Assembly (NCBI GenBank): GCA_015499995.1
Contig: JADNRV010000042.1
Span: 248,001-312,000 of the forward strand
Reading direction: 5' to 3'
DNA: 64,000 nt
Source of the DNA: Flammula alnicola
Taxonomy: Eukaryota; Basidiomycota; Agaricomycetes; Agaricales; Strophariaceae
The translations under genes and the position numbers were made by a program. Each line of letters begins with the position of its first letter. Positions within the stretch are counted from its first letter, which is position 1. Below the pieces are notes generated by a model that did not search any database, was not told the origin of the DNA, and saw only the letters and a list, made by a program, of their open reading frames with translations. This document shows positions 13,145-27,900 of this stretch, piece after piece.

Positions 13145-15879
13145 CCTTTTTGGTGGGAAATTTAACGCCTAGCCATCCCCTCCGAAAATGTAGGTGTGCG
13201 TCAACCTGACAAGAGCCTTTTGCCTGGATCCAGCTTTCATTCATCAACATTCGTCGGGATAGTGAAAGCCTGCCCCGGCGAACGGTCCACCACCACTACT
13301 AATATTAGACCACTAATTTGGGACGGGATATTTCTGGTTGTCTATTTTTCGAGCCACTCGGCCCGCGATGTCGGGATGGTTGCGTTTCATCCCGAATGTC
13401 GAAACAAGGAGTTTCATGTAAAAGCGGACATCCAGGTCTCTCAAGGCTTTGTCAATTACCGCCAGACAGTTGATGTCGGGGGTGCGTGAGTACCAAGCTA
13501 AAGGTACTCCGATTTCCGGACACTTCAAACGTATATTGAACCTCAAACCGATAACACACAGGTCTTGTCCCGGAGGTCGAATTCCACGCGAGTCTTAAGT
13601 CGTTCCAGGTATTCTTTACATTGAATTACAGAAGTAAATGTATTAATGCCACTGCTTTGCGAGATTCAAAACGACAAACGGAGAGGCAAGTCGAATTCCT
13701 TTCGTTTCAGCGTAATGGAGGTCAATGTAAAATTTCGAGATAACTGAGTGTCTATTCAGCAGCTAAGTTCCGCATCGTAACTTCGTAAGATGGATATCAG
13801 AGGGTCATGGATCTGGCCTTCGATGCTGTTATAGCAGCCCTGATAAAGATGTAAACACTTCCCAAGGAGAAATGAGTTTGTGCGTTTCAACCTTTTTTGT
13901 AGACGATCTGGGACAACATCCTCACGTCTAACAACGGATCAAATGAATGTTTGGTCAATACACCAGGAATGACATGTTGGTAACAAAGCATGGATACCAA
14001 ATGAGCTTTCCAAGGTGACAATCGACGCATGTAAGTAAGCGAAGAATTGAGTAGGAGTCTACGGCTTCATAGCATCCCGGATGCGGGTTCCTGACTCAAA
14101 ACATAGTCCGAGTTCCGTCAGGGATCCAGAGTAATTCAAGTTGACTTATAAATTACCAATGACACGGAGGCTGCCAGAAACAAGTCGGGCGCCATATATT
14201 TTCGTGTCGAGTAGGATCACAGACCCTGAGAAATTACCAGATACTGGGATGTTGCAAGAGAAAAGCGGGCCCGAGATATTGTTTTACCGAAGCAAAGCAT
14301 TCCCGAAGGGGTTGTCCCGCCTATCGTTAGTGAATGCGCATTGTCTAATTGCTGAACACCCCTGTCTTGAGATTTTCTGGGTTGTCTCGGACACGTGGTC
14401 TCCTCCTCAATGAGTTCTTCATATTTTAGAATGCGTACCTCGGAGAGAGTTGCCGGAGACAGGTGCTAGGCATCGCTGTGAGGACATTTCGAGTGAGGTC
14501 CTACAACTCAAATTTCGGCACTGCCTAATCATGTCTAAAAATAGTGACAACCCCAAAAAAACAAATGCAGTCGAATGGATCTTGAGTGAGTGTGTGAAGG
14601 GTACGAAGGTATGGAATGAATCGCGGAGTGGCAAAGGTGTAATCGCAAGCACACATGTCGATTGACTGATTGCTTGATTGATTATTAACAGCAGGGTAGT
14701 CCCATTAACGAACAGCTGCGGTCCGCCTATATACAGTGGCCAATTGGATGCTACGTATACCACTAACAGACCCCCCGACCATTGGCCTATAGCTATGGCA
14801 GGAGCACTTGCGAAAACCTGGACCTGGTCGGCTATGCGCGCATTTTCACGCTGGCACAAGGAGTGCTGGTGAGGACTAGCGAGGAACGGAGCAGGGGTAA
14901 TATGGCTGCGTAACATAAGAATAACGCGCCAAAAATAGACGCGCTTTTGAATCTAAGTGTCTAATCAAACACTGTTGCGCTCACTGTTCGTCCCAGAATA
15001 GCCAATGGTTTCTGAATCGTGAAACTTGTCAATGCAGGTAGAGTATGGCTTGCGCTGAAAATAGTCCTTCAGGAGCAGGCAACCTTATTTCCCAGTGATA
15101 GGTTGACGTTCCAACCATAAGCACATGCGCCGCAAGGTCAGAGCTATAGTTATCTTCATGCGACCCACGGGAGTCGGTAGAATGGAGGTGTGCGAACTTC
15201 AGAACACTGGCATGTAGTACAGCCGTCTTCTGAATGGTGGTTCCCTTGCTTAAAGTCGGAATCCTTGGTTTTCCAAAGCCCATCGGGGCTTCGCATGTCC
15301 AAGATCATACATTCAAATGCACAGGATCGATCCTATCGGACATTGATTCTCGACCAGAATTACGGTTGCCTCTGGACGATAAAAGCTATGTACTAATGTA
15401 GATGAGCAAGCCTGCTTCTTGAGTCGGTGGAACCGTAGAGTCTGTCCGATTAGATTAGATCCATACACGTGATCAGGTAGATAGCAGTTTTCCGTCGTTG
15501 TCCCGAATCAGAATCGCTTCCTGTCTCCGTCCATCGTGTCCTGCCCAGCAGATCTGCCGTCTCCATCGGGAGCGAAATTGAACGTGGGATACCAGTCTAT
15601 TTTTATTGAGTCGATGAATTGCTGAATGAAGCAAGAGAAAAGGTGCCGAGATTGCAAAAATGGCGTTCCAAAATTCAATTTCGAGCCAGAGACCCTTATA
15701 CCTTGGTGCATCGCATGCCAGAGAATGACATGACTCTCGTTCAACACATAAATAATTCTGACAGGGTAAACAATACAGGCGTTCAGAGGAGATGTTTAAT
15801 ATTATTTCTTCCAAGTAACCGCCTCTCGCCATGTACGAGAGCTCGGTAGCTACAGTAAGACTCATCTATACGCGACCGA

Positions 15880-16180
15880 TACAAAGGCACTCCCCGCGAG
15901 CACACCCACGTCTTCTGGGCCTGCTCGCCCCTGGTGCCTTTGGCGCTGCGCTCCGGAACCTGTGCCGATAATATATCGCAACGAGAGTCTAAGGCAACTG
16001 AAGGTAATCTGCTTTATGGACGCTACCGGGTCATTCCTGCAGGAAGAATTCTGGCTGAATGGGATGTCAATGAACTCTAAACCTACCGATAATGCACTAT
16101 CCGCATGGATCCAGTTTGAAATGACTCGACCATCTTGATAGAGCGAATACGAGTTTCAGAAGGTGGTATGGGCGAGATCA
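15880..16180. other. Intergenic spacer
   Basis: Edge of the duplicated unit and 3' flank of the membrane-protein gene. Nothing recognisable. Confidence 0.4.
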
Positions 16181-16181
16181 C

Positions 16182-17117
16182 TCACTGCCCTGCAGTAGCT
16201 CCGTGGCCGTCGGCCACCGTTGGACCGCTCACAGTCGACATCTCGCAGGGTATGTCATGAGTAGTCGTTTTGTTTGCCGTAAATAACACCGAGATACTGC
16301 GACCAAGGTCAGCTTTGGCAGGAGCTTCGGCGTCGCGCACTCCGAGTTGCGATGCGGACGGCCCGGGTGACGAAGGTACTGGCGGGTCTGGAGAGGTGGC
16401 CGTGCGCGGACGATGATAAGCCGACGTATACGGAGCCACGAGTGGCGGGGTACGAGCGTATGCGTCCTTGACAGTATCTCCAACCCAGCCAAGAATGCGT
16501 TGGTGCCAAGCACGCTCCATCATCTCGCCATGGCGTCTCAGCGTGGCTGTGATCAAAACGAAATAGATGATGCCTAGGGATAGAAGCGCTTCAACGACAA
16601 TGCGAGCGGCCAGTGCTTTATCAGGAGCCATGGGCCCTTTATTTGCATCGTCTGCGGTTCCAGTCCGCCAACCGAACGAAATGATGCAAACGACATATAA
16701 TATCATTGACCTAAAACCAGATCGGTGGTAAAACAAGGAGAGAAGGACACTAACTGCGTACCATGCTAGCCACGTTGCGGGCATGGCGAGGAGAACCCAT
16801 ACATTCCACCAAATCCCAGTCCTCGTTGTCCGTGCTTCCTAGAAATGAACCAGTGTTAGAACCATCACCAACTACGCTGGCGGAAGAAAACTCATTCCGC
16901 TGCCTTATATGTTTTTCTCATCGTTCCAAAGCGAATGATGTACATGCAGCCGTAGAGGAGGCTTATGAGGGTACAGCTCATAGATAGCACCGCCGTATAT
17001 CGCGTGAGAGGATCGTTTGCTTCACTCTGCATTTGCAGGATTGTGAGGATGGCCCCGTGAGACGTCGTTAGTCCGAGAAGACATGCAGCGATATGTAGCT
17101 CACGAAAGGAGGAGGAC
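16182..17117 (-). CDS. Multi-pass membrane protein, agaricomycete family (possibly broken)
   Basis: The function is unknown. The upstream exon (about 16892-17117) begins after an AG acceptor and reads SSSFRELHIAACLLGL, then TSHGAILTILQMQS. The second exon (16182-16838, acceptor at 16839) adds IWWNVWVLLAMPATWLAW and two more hydrophobic segments, then a Pro/Ser-rich tail. This order (a SHGAILTILQ helix, an LYGCMYIIRFGTM helix, a W-rich helix) matches a membrane-protein family I know from mushroom genomes. A TGA at 16892-16894 falls where the exons should join, so either a GC donor a few codons earlier is used or the gene is dead. An N-terminal exon may lie at 17120-17381 (LEPLIEKAPYNNLQKTWQTF), but its frame does not join cleanly. 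Confidence 0.5.
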
Positions 17118-17410
17118 CTAAATGATATTCAAAGTTTTCCATTGTCGCAAAAGCGAATCAACAAAGGTTTGCCACGTCTTTTGGAGGTTGTTATAGGGCG
17201 CCTTTTCGATCAATGGCTCGAGCTTCTCCCAGAATATACAGGAACCCAGGGGCCAGAACTCCGTATTTAAATTTTCATTCGTGGACTCGGTCACATGCCA
17301 CGCCGCCGGCGCCTTCCCCAGCTCACACAGCCAAACATCGCCCCGCCTTTGCCCAGCGTGCTCAACCATTGCACCAGCCACCGCCGACCGTTAAGAGGTT
17401 CCTTTCTCCG

Positions 17411-18246
17411 CACGGACGCCTGCGGAGCCTGGGCCATATCACTAAGCACTCTCTGAGGAGGGGCGTTGCACCCAGTGCAGATGTCGTGAGTACTTTATTT
17501 TTGCTCTCCATATACGTTCTCGTGGTTGTCATCACCCGCTCTGCGATCTTTGGTTGGACGTTTGTCGAGCTTGACACTGGCGTTGGCGTTGATGGATGGC
17601 AAACGATAAGAAAAACTGACGAGAGGCTGACGAACGGCGATTCTCACGCAGATCTGAAATTTGCGGCGTGTAAGGACGACGAGACGAGCGCAGATACGCG
17701 CGAGGGGAATGTCGCTGTTGGTGCTATGGGCTACGTGAGTTCCTTGTTTATTCTTTCTGGTTATTTCGCGCTTTACTGAGGTTTTCTTCCGGGATTGTAG
17801 GCTTTCAAGTTCATACAGACGATTAGGCGAGTGTTTCCGTTTTTAGCTCGGCCACTGCGCGATTGACAGAGCGAAATACCCGTCACACAGATGAGGAGAT
17901 TTGAAACGTTTCCTCAGGCTACTCTTCCTCCGCGACAGTCCTGAAATCCTTCTTCCAATCACTGTCAGAACTTGGCAAGATGAAGGGAAGCTGACTTGTG
18001 TGCAATCGGTCTTTGATGGTGGTTTGTAGAGAAAATCTTGCTACCAAAGTATGACTATGGACAGAAGGCGCAGATTTCGGTACGCATACTCTCGTACGTC
18101 ATTTGTCTCCTTTTACGTTCCCTCAGCGTCCTCCGAGGTCCCTCGATTTCATCTTTATTTCTTATTATCTCCAACTGGTCTTTGAATGTTTGCTAGTAAT
18201 GGTTACACTTTATTCGTAGGATCTGACTCGAGAATTCATGCTTTGA
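17411..18246 (+). pseudogene. Truncated metacaspase copy (exons 9-14)
   Basis: Homology to the intact metacaspase begins abruptly inside its exon 9 (HGRLRSLGHITK) and continues through the region coding KDDETSADTREGNVAVGAM, AFKFIQTI and the KYDYGQKAQI-like tail to the final TGA. The catalytic His and Cys exons are absent. The acceptor and first codons of exon 10 have changed, so the intact frame order is lost. It is followed by an intact ferroportin, just as the full metacaspase at 36.1-39.4 kb is followed by a truncated ferroportin. I infer a duplication breakpoint at 17411. Confidence 0.85.
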
Positions 18247-18427
18247 TACCAATAATTAACGGACGGATGTATATGATTGGACTGAATGGTGTACATTAGT
18301 ATATTCTCTGAACTGGGACGTTTTGTTTAGATTAGATCATTCTACTAATTTCTAGAACGTTCTGCCACGGTTTTCACCGGAATCCCGTTTGCTGCCCATA
18401 GAACCGTGACCGTCACAGAGTCAGTGA

Positions 18428-20133
18428 ATGCCATCCATGGCGAGCCCCAATCCGAATACCGCTAGTGAGGACGAACATATCGATCTCGTAGCTCTATTCT
18501 CTCTCGCAGCGCAGCATTTCTCGGTAACATGGACCCAGAGGACAGCCGAATTTGCCAGCTATCTCTTCCTCATCGACCTTTTTCCAACTACCCTTCTCCC
18601 CTCAGCCTTATACGGATTTTTCAGCACTCTGGCAGGCGTATTATTTGGCGGTAATGCAGGGTCTCTAGTCGACAATCCCTCGAGACTCAAAGTCATACGT
18701 GTCAACATCCTCGTTGCCAAGCTCGCTGTCGCAAGCCTCTACACATTCCTACTCCTTCTCCTCATCAAGTATCCCAACGACTCGAAATCGGCAGGGCAGG
18801 ATATCTCACAAGGGAGACATGCTGTCGTATGGATTTTTTTCACAATGATCGTGCTGGCAAGCTGCGTCATGAAGTTGTCTGATATAGCCATGTCAGTGGC
18901 AATCGAGAGGGATTGGGTCACCACCATCGCTGGCAACTCGGATGCTCGTCTGACTCGCCTTAATCTCTGGCTAAGAAGAATCGACTTGGGATGTAAACTT
19001 TTAGCGCCGCTATTTACAGGTCTATTGACGAGCACCGTCGGAAATGTTACAACAGTCATCGTCATCGCGGCTATCGCACTCGGCGGATTATGGTTTGAGC
19101 TCCTCTGGATTAATATCGTTTGGAAACGATTTCCCATCCTTGCCATCACTCATCAGCATCATCATGAACAACACGAACTTGAAATCGTAAATCGAGATTC
19201 CGAACTGCCTAACGGCGCTCCTCTTCCTCCACCTCCACCACAGTCGTCAAAATTCTCCTTCAAATCCCTCCGAAATTGGACAATGACATCCTACCGCGAC
19301 TGGAAAATGTTCATTCACAGCCCCGTATTCCCCAGCTCGCTCTCCATTTCGTTATTATATTTCACTACTTTAAGCTTCGACGGAAGCATGATCTCATGGC
19401 TGAAAACCAACACCTATTCTGACGCGCTGATCTCTGGTATGCGAGGTATTGCGGTATGCACGGGTCTTGTTGGCACAGCCATTATGCCGGTTTTGGAAAA
19501 GAAAATTGGTCTAGCACGAGCTGGAAGCTGGAGTATCTGGTAAGTTTCGATTCCTCCAATTTTTTTTTGTATTCACAAAATAATAAGGTTATAACATTGA
19601 CATCAGGTCCGAAGTCCTCTCCCTCATGCCTGTGCTCGTTTCCTTCTATGTCGGCTCAAGACAAGGCGCCAAAGCGCCTCCGTGGAACCAGGCACTCTTA
19701 TTCAGCGGCATGGCCGTGTCACGCATCGGGCTTTGGTCCTTTGATCTCTGCCAACTCAAACTCCTTCAACGAACCCTCGCGGATCATCCCCGGCGTAACA
19801 CCCTCAACGGATTACAATTTGCGCTGCAGAATATTCTAGATTTGCTTAAATATGTCATGGTCATAGTTCTTTCGTAAGTGCCGCTGTGCTTTCTCAGTAT
19901 TCAACTACTGATTTCCTCCGTACTCCATTAGTCAACCTTCCGAGTTCAAGTATACAGCTGCGCTCAGCTTTGGATCCGTCATTGCTGGAGCATGTTTATA
20001 TTTGGTTTATCTTCGAAGAGAACGTGGCCATATCATACACACAGAGTGGTTCCTTCGTTTTACTAGTGGGGTTGGCACAGGGGATCGCATAGAGAAAGTG
20101 ACACGGCGAGCGAACTTGGTAACCCAGTCATGA
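18428..20133 (+). CDS. Ferroportin-family metal exporter
   Basis: A predicted SLC40/ferroportin transporter exporting Fe(II) or related divalent metals across a cellular membrane. Exons 18428-19539, 19607-19873 and 19932-20133 join in frame (introns of 67 and 58 bp) to give 526 residues, within the family range. The N-terminal helix pair contains SLAAQHFSVTWTQRTAEFAS and LFLIDLFPTTLLPSALYGF, followed by NPSRLKVIRVNI, all typical of the family, and further hydrophobic segments follow. A His-rich cytosolic loop (HQHHHEQHE) and a polyproline run lie in the centre, as in other fungal members. A second start Met is four codons in. The direction of transport is inferred from the family. The gene is intact, unlike its truncated copy at 35188-35877. 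Confidence 0.9.
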
Positions 20134-20351
20134 AGCGGGTCGAACAGTGGTGACCTGGCCAGCCTTGCGGCGCCAGATGGCATTTGTCACACTTCAATAT
20201 CTCACTGTCGTCCTTGTCGTCCTTCTCCAGTTGCTCTCGGCCATTTACTCTAAAGTGAAAAGCAGATTTAAGTCTATACAACATTTATGCAGTGTGCGCC
20301 TTGTAGTTATTTTTTTTTCACTTCCAAAATGATTTGTACCTCCTATTAGTA

Positions 20352-21215
20352 TTATCTCATGGTCTTCATTGATAATGGCAGTAACCTCAACTCCGCAAAT
20401 CCTTCCGCCTCCATGTCATGCATAGTTCTTGACCTTCTTTCCGCGTTCATCCTCGTCGCGGAACCAAATTCCTGCAGCGATGCGGAGTCGTCGTTGTACA
20501 CATAATCATGCATGAAATGCGCGACCACCTGGCCGATCGCGAGGTCCTTGTCCTTCTGCGGTTCGAAGATATCGAACTCGGGGGCTCTGGCGTGGGAGAC
20601 GTCTGGGCGGAGCCTGGGCAGGAGCATGCTCTATAAGTTAAGGATAAGATGAGCGATCAGGGATGTATGCATAGAGAGATCGATACGCACGACGTCCTCT
20701 ACCCACTCAACCAACTAAGCTCAAGTCATTCTTCTGGCGCGATGCATTCGAGTGCAGGGCCGCAGCAGGGCCGAGACCATCCTTGTCCTTCTGGTTAGGG
20801 AACGTGCCGACATCGCAAGAGTCGTACCTAACATACGAGCGGGTACGTTAGCGGCGCTCGTTAGTTGACATGACCGTAACACATACCTATGAGGCCACAT
20901 GGCACATCCCATCCGTCGTAGCCGAATTTCCAGGCCACGCAAGATTTCCCATTGTCTATGAAACAGGCCACTAGAAGCAAGGGAAGAGAGGTCAGCACCA
21001 AAGAACGCCCATCAATTCAAGGAAGAAGAGGCAAAACTCACATAACCCTGCGTCTGCTGATCCGGCCTAGGGAAGGTAACGCTGACTTCGATATATCCTG
21101 TTGTGAAATAGAAATTGTTCCAGGACTGTATCATACCCGACCGATATGTAAGCACGCGGTTTTCGTCAGTCGTAAACGGGGCCGTCGAGCCTATGAGAGG
21201 AAGGAAAGCTATTAG
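20352..21215 (-). pseudogene. KRE6/SKN1-like beta-glucan synthesis gene, dead
   Basis: Family members are GH16-related membrane proteins needed for beta-1,6-glucan in the cell wall. Recognisable blocks in order on the minus strand are VLTYRSGMIQSWNNF, FTTGYIEVSVTFP, TMGNLAWPGNSATTDGM, YDSCDVGTFPNQKDKDG with PAAALHSNAS, then APEFDIFEPQKDKDLAIGQV with HDYVYNDDSA. After the intron acceptor near 20972 the expected tryptophan before TMGNL is a TAG (20956-20958), and other conserved aromatic residues are changed. The N-terminal half is missing: a foldback element occupies 21264-21739 and no family sequence is recognised beyond it. The gene is non-functional. Confidence 0.8.
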
Positions 21216-21263
21216 TTTCCTTCGTTTCCTTCGTAAGAGGAAGGAACAAAGGTAGACGTCGAC

Positions 21264-21739
21264 AGTGTTGGCATATCCACTGGCGGACATGTAACGCCAT
21301 GCCCATGTTTTCGTGGATATCCATGTGTTTGCCCATGCCCCACGGTGGTGGTGGGAATTCCCAGGGTTTTGATTGTCAGTCCTCCGCGTGACCTCGAGAA
21401 CAAACTTCAAATCGAGAAACGGTTGAATCGGACCGGGCGGATCACGGCCTCGGAAATGGCACCCAAAGCCGCACCCGCGCACCCGCCGCACCTGCTGCCG
21501 CAGTCCCCGTACCACAAAAAAACCACCCAATACTCTTGTTGACTTCTTGAATGCATATTGGTCAAAGATAAAGGCAATGTCAGTTACTAACAACTTGGAG
21601 GAGAGATATGTTTGCTTCATCCACAGTCTAGCACAGCCCCTTCCATATCGGGCATTCCCCATGCCCACAGGTCGTGGATATCCATGTTTCCGTGGATATC
21701 AGCACAACCACGTGGATATCCACTGGATGTGCCAACACT
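21264..21739. mobile_element. 476-bp MITE with GGATATCC subterminal repeats
   Basis: The ends are inverted repeats of AGTGTTGGCAYATCCASTGG (18 of 20 bases match). Inside both ends lie several copies of the palindrome GGATATCC with CATGCCCA words, a likely transposase-binding array. The central part has no coding frame. It sits next to, and probably inside, the remains of the KRE6-like gene. A convincing target-site duplication was not found. Confidence 0.6.
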
Positions 21740-21759
21740 ACTTCCAACAACAATGAATC

Positions 21760-22880
21760 TCCTACGTGAGCGATCCGACGAACACGGGCGAAAAGCGGTC
21801 ATACAGGGTGAGATCTATCTCGGTGATCAGCACTGCGTGAACGTTTGAACATTCAATATTCATGTCTAATCTCAATTCTCCTCCTTCCATCCTTGTATAC
21901 GTTCAGCTCAACTCTTCACATTATTCAGAAAATGACTCACCCTTGGCCGTATGTCCTGATAACGAGGGTTGAGCCCGCGGTGTACACCCGTTCCTAGCGA
22001 CATTTGCTGTCGAAGGTTGAGTGCATTGCCTGCCATGGCGTAGGGATGGATCTACCTGTCGCCACGATGTCATGAGCGATTGTAAAAATCTGCTACAAAG
22101 GCGGATACAATGTTCGCGGGGACCAGGATGATGCCGATGGGGCTGGTGAGCGAGACGACAAGCACGCCAACCCTGAGGAACAAGATGACGGGGAAGCCGA
22201 CGTCGCTGCGATCGCGAGGGGAAGTTACCTGTGCGGAGCCCTTCCGCCTCTTCATCTGCCGTTGCTCGTTTCCTGTCGATATCGGTAGCGGAGGTACGTC
22301 GTCAATCGTTAGTTTTTCTTCGTGCCGTTTTCGAGTTCTTTACGTCCTGAGTTGAAAGTGATATTTTCACTCAAAAAGGTATTATAGCTACATACCTTTG
22401 GCCTGGTGTTGTCTGGAGCTTTGCTGGCTCTACGACAACAACGTCGGAGCGATCAATTATCCTGGCTCTGGGCAGCCAGTCAAATTTAGACTGTTGGTTT
22501 GTAGTTTCATCTTCGATATCGGGACTACGGTGATGAGATTGCGTGAGGAGTGGTCGCATGTATGGGCAGATTGGTTCGCTTGCATAAATTGTCGTTCGGC
22601 GTGTAACGTCGATATGCACATCTGATCCTCTCTTAATGCCAGTTCCTTTTCGGTGTTCTGGCATGACTTCTTTCTGCTCATCGGCGACGTAAAGCTTTCA
22701 AAGCGAGCTTTAGGCCCTAGTATTCACAAAAGGTGCCAATGACAATTATGGAGTCCCACGAGCAAAATGCGACTCTCCCAGCTATGGAAGCAATACCGAT
22801 GGATAAGCGCGTTGAGACCAGTAACATGGAAGTAGATCCATTGAAGTTGCCAATCGGTGTGGAGGAGCAGAGGAGCAAGA
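21760..22880. other. Gene-free stretch
   Basis: Short frames only. One at about 22110-22250 (+) is hydrophilic and unsupported. No recognisable feature. Confidence 0.35.
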
Positions 22881-23181
22881 GCTAAATGGTAAGCCGAGAC
22901 AGAATCGATATCAGGCAAGAACTGAAGGGAAGGATTGCGGATCGGCAGAAATATAAAATAAATGCATGCCCGAAATGCAGAGAAAAAGACAATATATTCA
23001 CGACAATACATCTAGACACGCGAAGACCGATACGAGTTATGAGATAGACAATAAAGAATTGAAATGGATTATCGTGAAAGCGCTCCTCATGGGCGAGCTC
23101 GCAATAAGATTTAAGAATCGCCATCGTCAGCCTGAGGACTATCGAAATGTTAGACAGGAAACAAATATGAGGAGTGTCAAC

Positions 23182-24844
<1,663 letters not shown>

Positions 24845-24908
24845 TGGAGATGTACTTGAGTAGGAGACAAGGGCTGCCTTGACTGCAACAACAAGAAATG
24901 GAGTTTCT

Positions 24909-24914
24909 TTTATA
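24909..24914 (-). promoter_or_regulatory. TATA box of peroxidase B
   Basis: TATAAA on the minus strand about 65 bp upstream of the ATG, at the same spacing as in peroxidase A. Confidence 0.55.
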
Positions 24915-27900
24915 CCTTTTCGGTGAGAGATTTGGTGCTGAGCGATCCACTCTGAACATGTAGGTGTGCGCAAACCTGACACAAACCCTTTGCCTGGATC
25001 CAACTTTCACTCATCAAAATTTGTCGGGATAGTGAAAGCCTGCACCAGGCGAACGGTCTACCACCACGACTAATATTAGACCACTAATTTAGGATGAAGT
25101 TATTTTGGTTGTCTAACTTTGCACCCACTCGGACCACGATACTGGGATGGCGACGGTCATCCAGAATATACATCCAAGTCTCCAAATGCTTTGCGAAACA
25201 CCTCTCGGCAGTTGATGTCGAGGTTGGAAATCCTTAAAAACACCAGGTCCTCGGCAACCCCGTCCAGTAATTATAAATTTATTTCCAACAGTTCGGTGGA
25301 CTGACTGGCGTGTAAGACTCTATGGATGCCTGGCCCACCGTGTGGATAGCTACTGCCTTTCGCCTTGTTGCTCAATGCTCATAGAGGTAGTGGTAGACGA
25401 TTCAAAGTCCTGACACTGGCCGATCAGATGCCTGACTCTTCTACGGCGGGCGTCGGCGCACCTCCCGCGTATGCACGTAGGTGAGCACCAAGCTAAAGGT
25501 ACTCGGATTGCTGAAGATGTCAAATGTATGTCGAACCCCGAACCGGTAACCCACACGCCTTGCTTCCCGGAGGTCAAAATTCCACGCGAGCCTGAAGCCG
25601 TCCTGGTGTTCTTTACGATAGAATCACATAACGCTGTCAGTAGCTTCCGACATTCACAGAAGAAATAACGCCACAACAGAGAGGCAAGTCGACTTCAGGC
25701 TGGTTTTAGCATAATTCAGGTCATTGTAAAATTTCGAGATAAGTGAGTTAGGTCCTTGCTCTGCAGCTAACTGAGAACGCGAGTGGCAGAGAGCCCATCC
25801 ACTGGCACTTCCGAGTGAGGCGCCCATATCAGATCTGTCCCTCGAGGCAGAGCGCAGGAGCCGAGTGGGAATCGCCATCCAATTATACACGTGGGCGTTT
25901 CGCAAACTTGTCAATCACTCTCCATTTGATTTTCTATAACTGCACATTGGGGGGCGGGGATCAAATATCGATCAGCTAAGTTCCGACGCCGTAAGATGGA
26001 TATCGGAGGGTCATGGATCTAGCCTTCGATGCTGTTAGCGAGAAATGATTTTTGTGCGTTCGGAATCATTTTTTGTAGACGGTGTCGGACAAAATCCTCA
26101 TGTCCAACAAAGGGACAAATGAATATTCGGTAAATCTACAAAGAATGACATGTTGCTAATAAAAGCATGGTCATAAAATTAGCCTTCCAAGGTGAAAGTC
26201 GAGCATGTAGGTAAGCAAGGAATTGGGTATGAGTATGCGGCTTCATAGGATCCCGGATGCGGGTTCCTACGTCAAAGCATCGTCCGAGTTCCATCAAGGA
26301 TCCAGAGTGATTCAAGTTGACTTATCAATCACCAATGACATGGAGGCTGCAAGAAACCAGTCGGGCGCCATATATTTTCGTGTCGATCACAAACCCAGGG
26401 AAATTACCAGATACTCGGAGGTTGCACGAGAGGAGCGGGCCCGAGATGTTGTTTTACAAGAGAAAGCATGCTCGAATGAGTTGTCCCGCCTACTTATTGT
26501 CAGTGAATATCCAATTGCTGAAGACCGCTCTCTGAGATTTTCCGGGTTGTCTCCGACACGTGGTCTCTCCTCGATGAGTTATTCATATTTCTTGGATATT
26601 TCAGACTATGTACCTCGCAGAGAGTTGCTGGAGATAAGCATCCGTTAGTCTGCGCCGTGGGAATATGACAATATTTCGAGTGAGGTCCTATGTATAACTC
26701 AAACTTCGGCACTGTCGGGTAAGCATGTCTAAAAATAGTGACAACCCCCCCAAAAAAACAATGCAATCGAATGGATCATAAGTGAGCGTGCGAAGGGTAC
26801 GAAGGCATGGAATGAATTGTGGAGTGGCAAAGGTGTAACGGGCGCTGCAGTTCTGGCGGATCGCATAGATTAGATTAGATACGGAGCGGTGGCTGTGTGC
26901 GACCCCCTCGGAGGCTGTAAGAAAATCCAGAGATATTTTTGTTGAGGCGCAGCAGAGAGCCAGAGAATTTACCAGACGCTAGGAGGCTGCAAGAGAAAAC
27001 GGGTCCGAGATGTTGTTTCCTTGAAGGAAGAAAAGGCATGCCCGAAGGGGTTGTCCCGCCTATCGTCAGTGAATGCGCATTAGCCAATTGCTGAACACCG
27101 GGGCCTGATCTTGCACGTGGTCCCTTCCTCGATGAGTTGTTCAGAATGTGTACCTCGGAAAGAGTTGCAGGAGATAAGCATGCGTTGGTCTGCGCTGTGA
27201 GAATACGAAAATATTTTGAGCGACGTCCTATAGCTCTGATTTCAAAGTTCAGCACTGTCGCCTAAATAGTAAAAACAATGACAATCCCAACCAAATCCCA
27301 ACAAAAAAAAACCGGATCATAAGTGAGTGTGCGAAGGATAAGCGGGTATGGACTGAATGGTGGAGTGCCAAAGGTGTAATCGCATGCAACAAGTCGAGGT
27401 CGGCTATGCGCGCATTTCCACGTTAGCACAAGGAGTAAGGACTAGCGAGGAACGGAGGAGGGGTAACATAAGAATAGCTCGCAAGTAAAATAGACACGCT
27501 AAGTTGCGTCTAATAATCTGCCCACTGACCATCCCAGAATAGCCAACGGTTTCTTAAACGTACCATGAAGCTCGTCATCGCGAGTATGCCTCGCGCTCGA
27601 AATAGTCCTTGAGGAACCGGCAAACCTAATTCCCAGTCATATGCCGATGTTCCGACGACAAGTGCGTGAGCAGCAAGGGTAAGCGCTATAATTATCCAAT
27701 CCTATTCATGGCCATGGGAGTTGGTAGACTCGGACTTGAACGTTGAACACTGGGAGGGGTACCAAAACTTCAGAATACTATGAAGGCCATCGGTGCTTCG
27801 CATGTCCAAGTTAAATTCTGTGAACACTGCTACTTGTTAGGTTCCATGTGAACAACAGAGCCGCATCAGTAACAATGTTTCGGTCGAAGACATTCTCAAG

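Noticed and set aside
14419..14916. 165-residue minus-strand frame upstream of peroxidase A
   Set aside because: The frame is not kept in the duplicated unit at 26.7 kb, and no domain or splice pattern supports it.
15473..15865. 130-residue minus-strand frame
   Set aside because: The matching block in unit B (27.9-28.3 kb) does not keep the frame; probably a decayed gene or chance.
21012..21668. 218-residue minus-strand frame as one protein
   Set aside because: Only its C-terminal ~60 residues are real family sequence (KRE6-like); the rest translates the foldback element and its flank.
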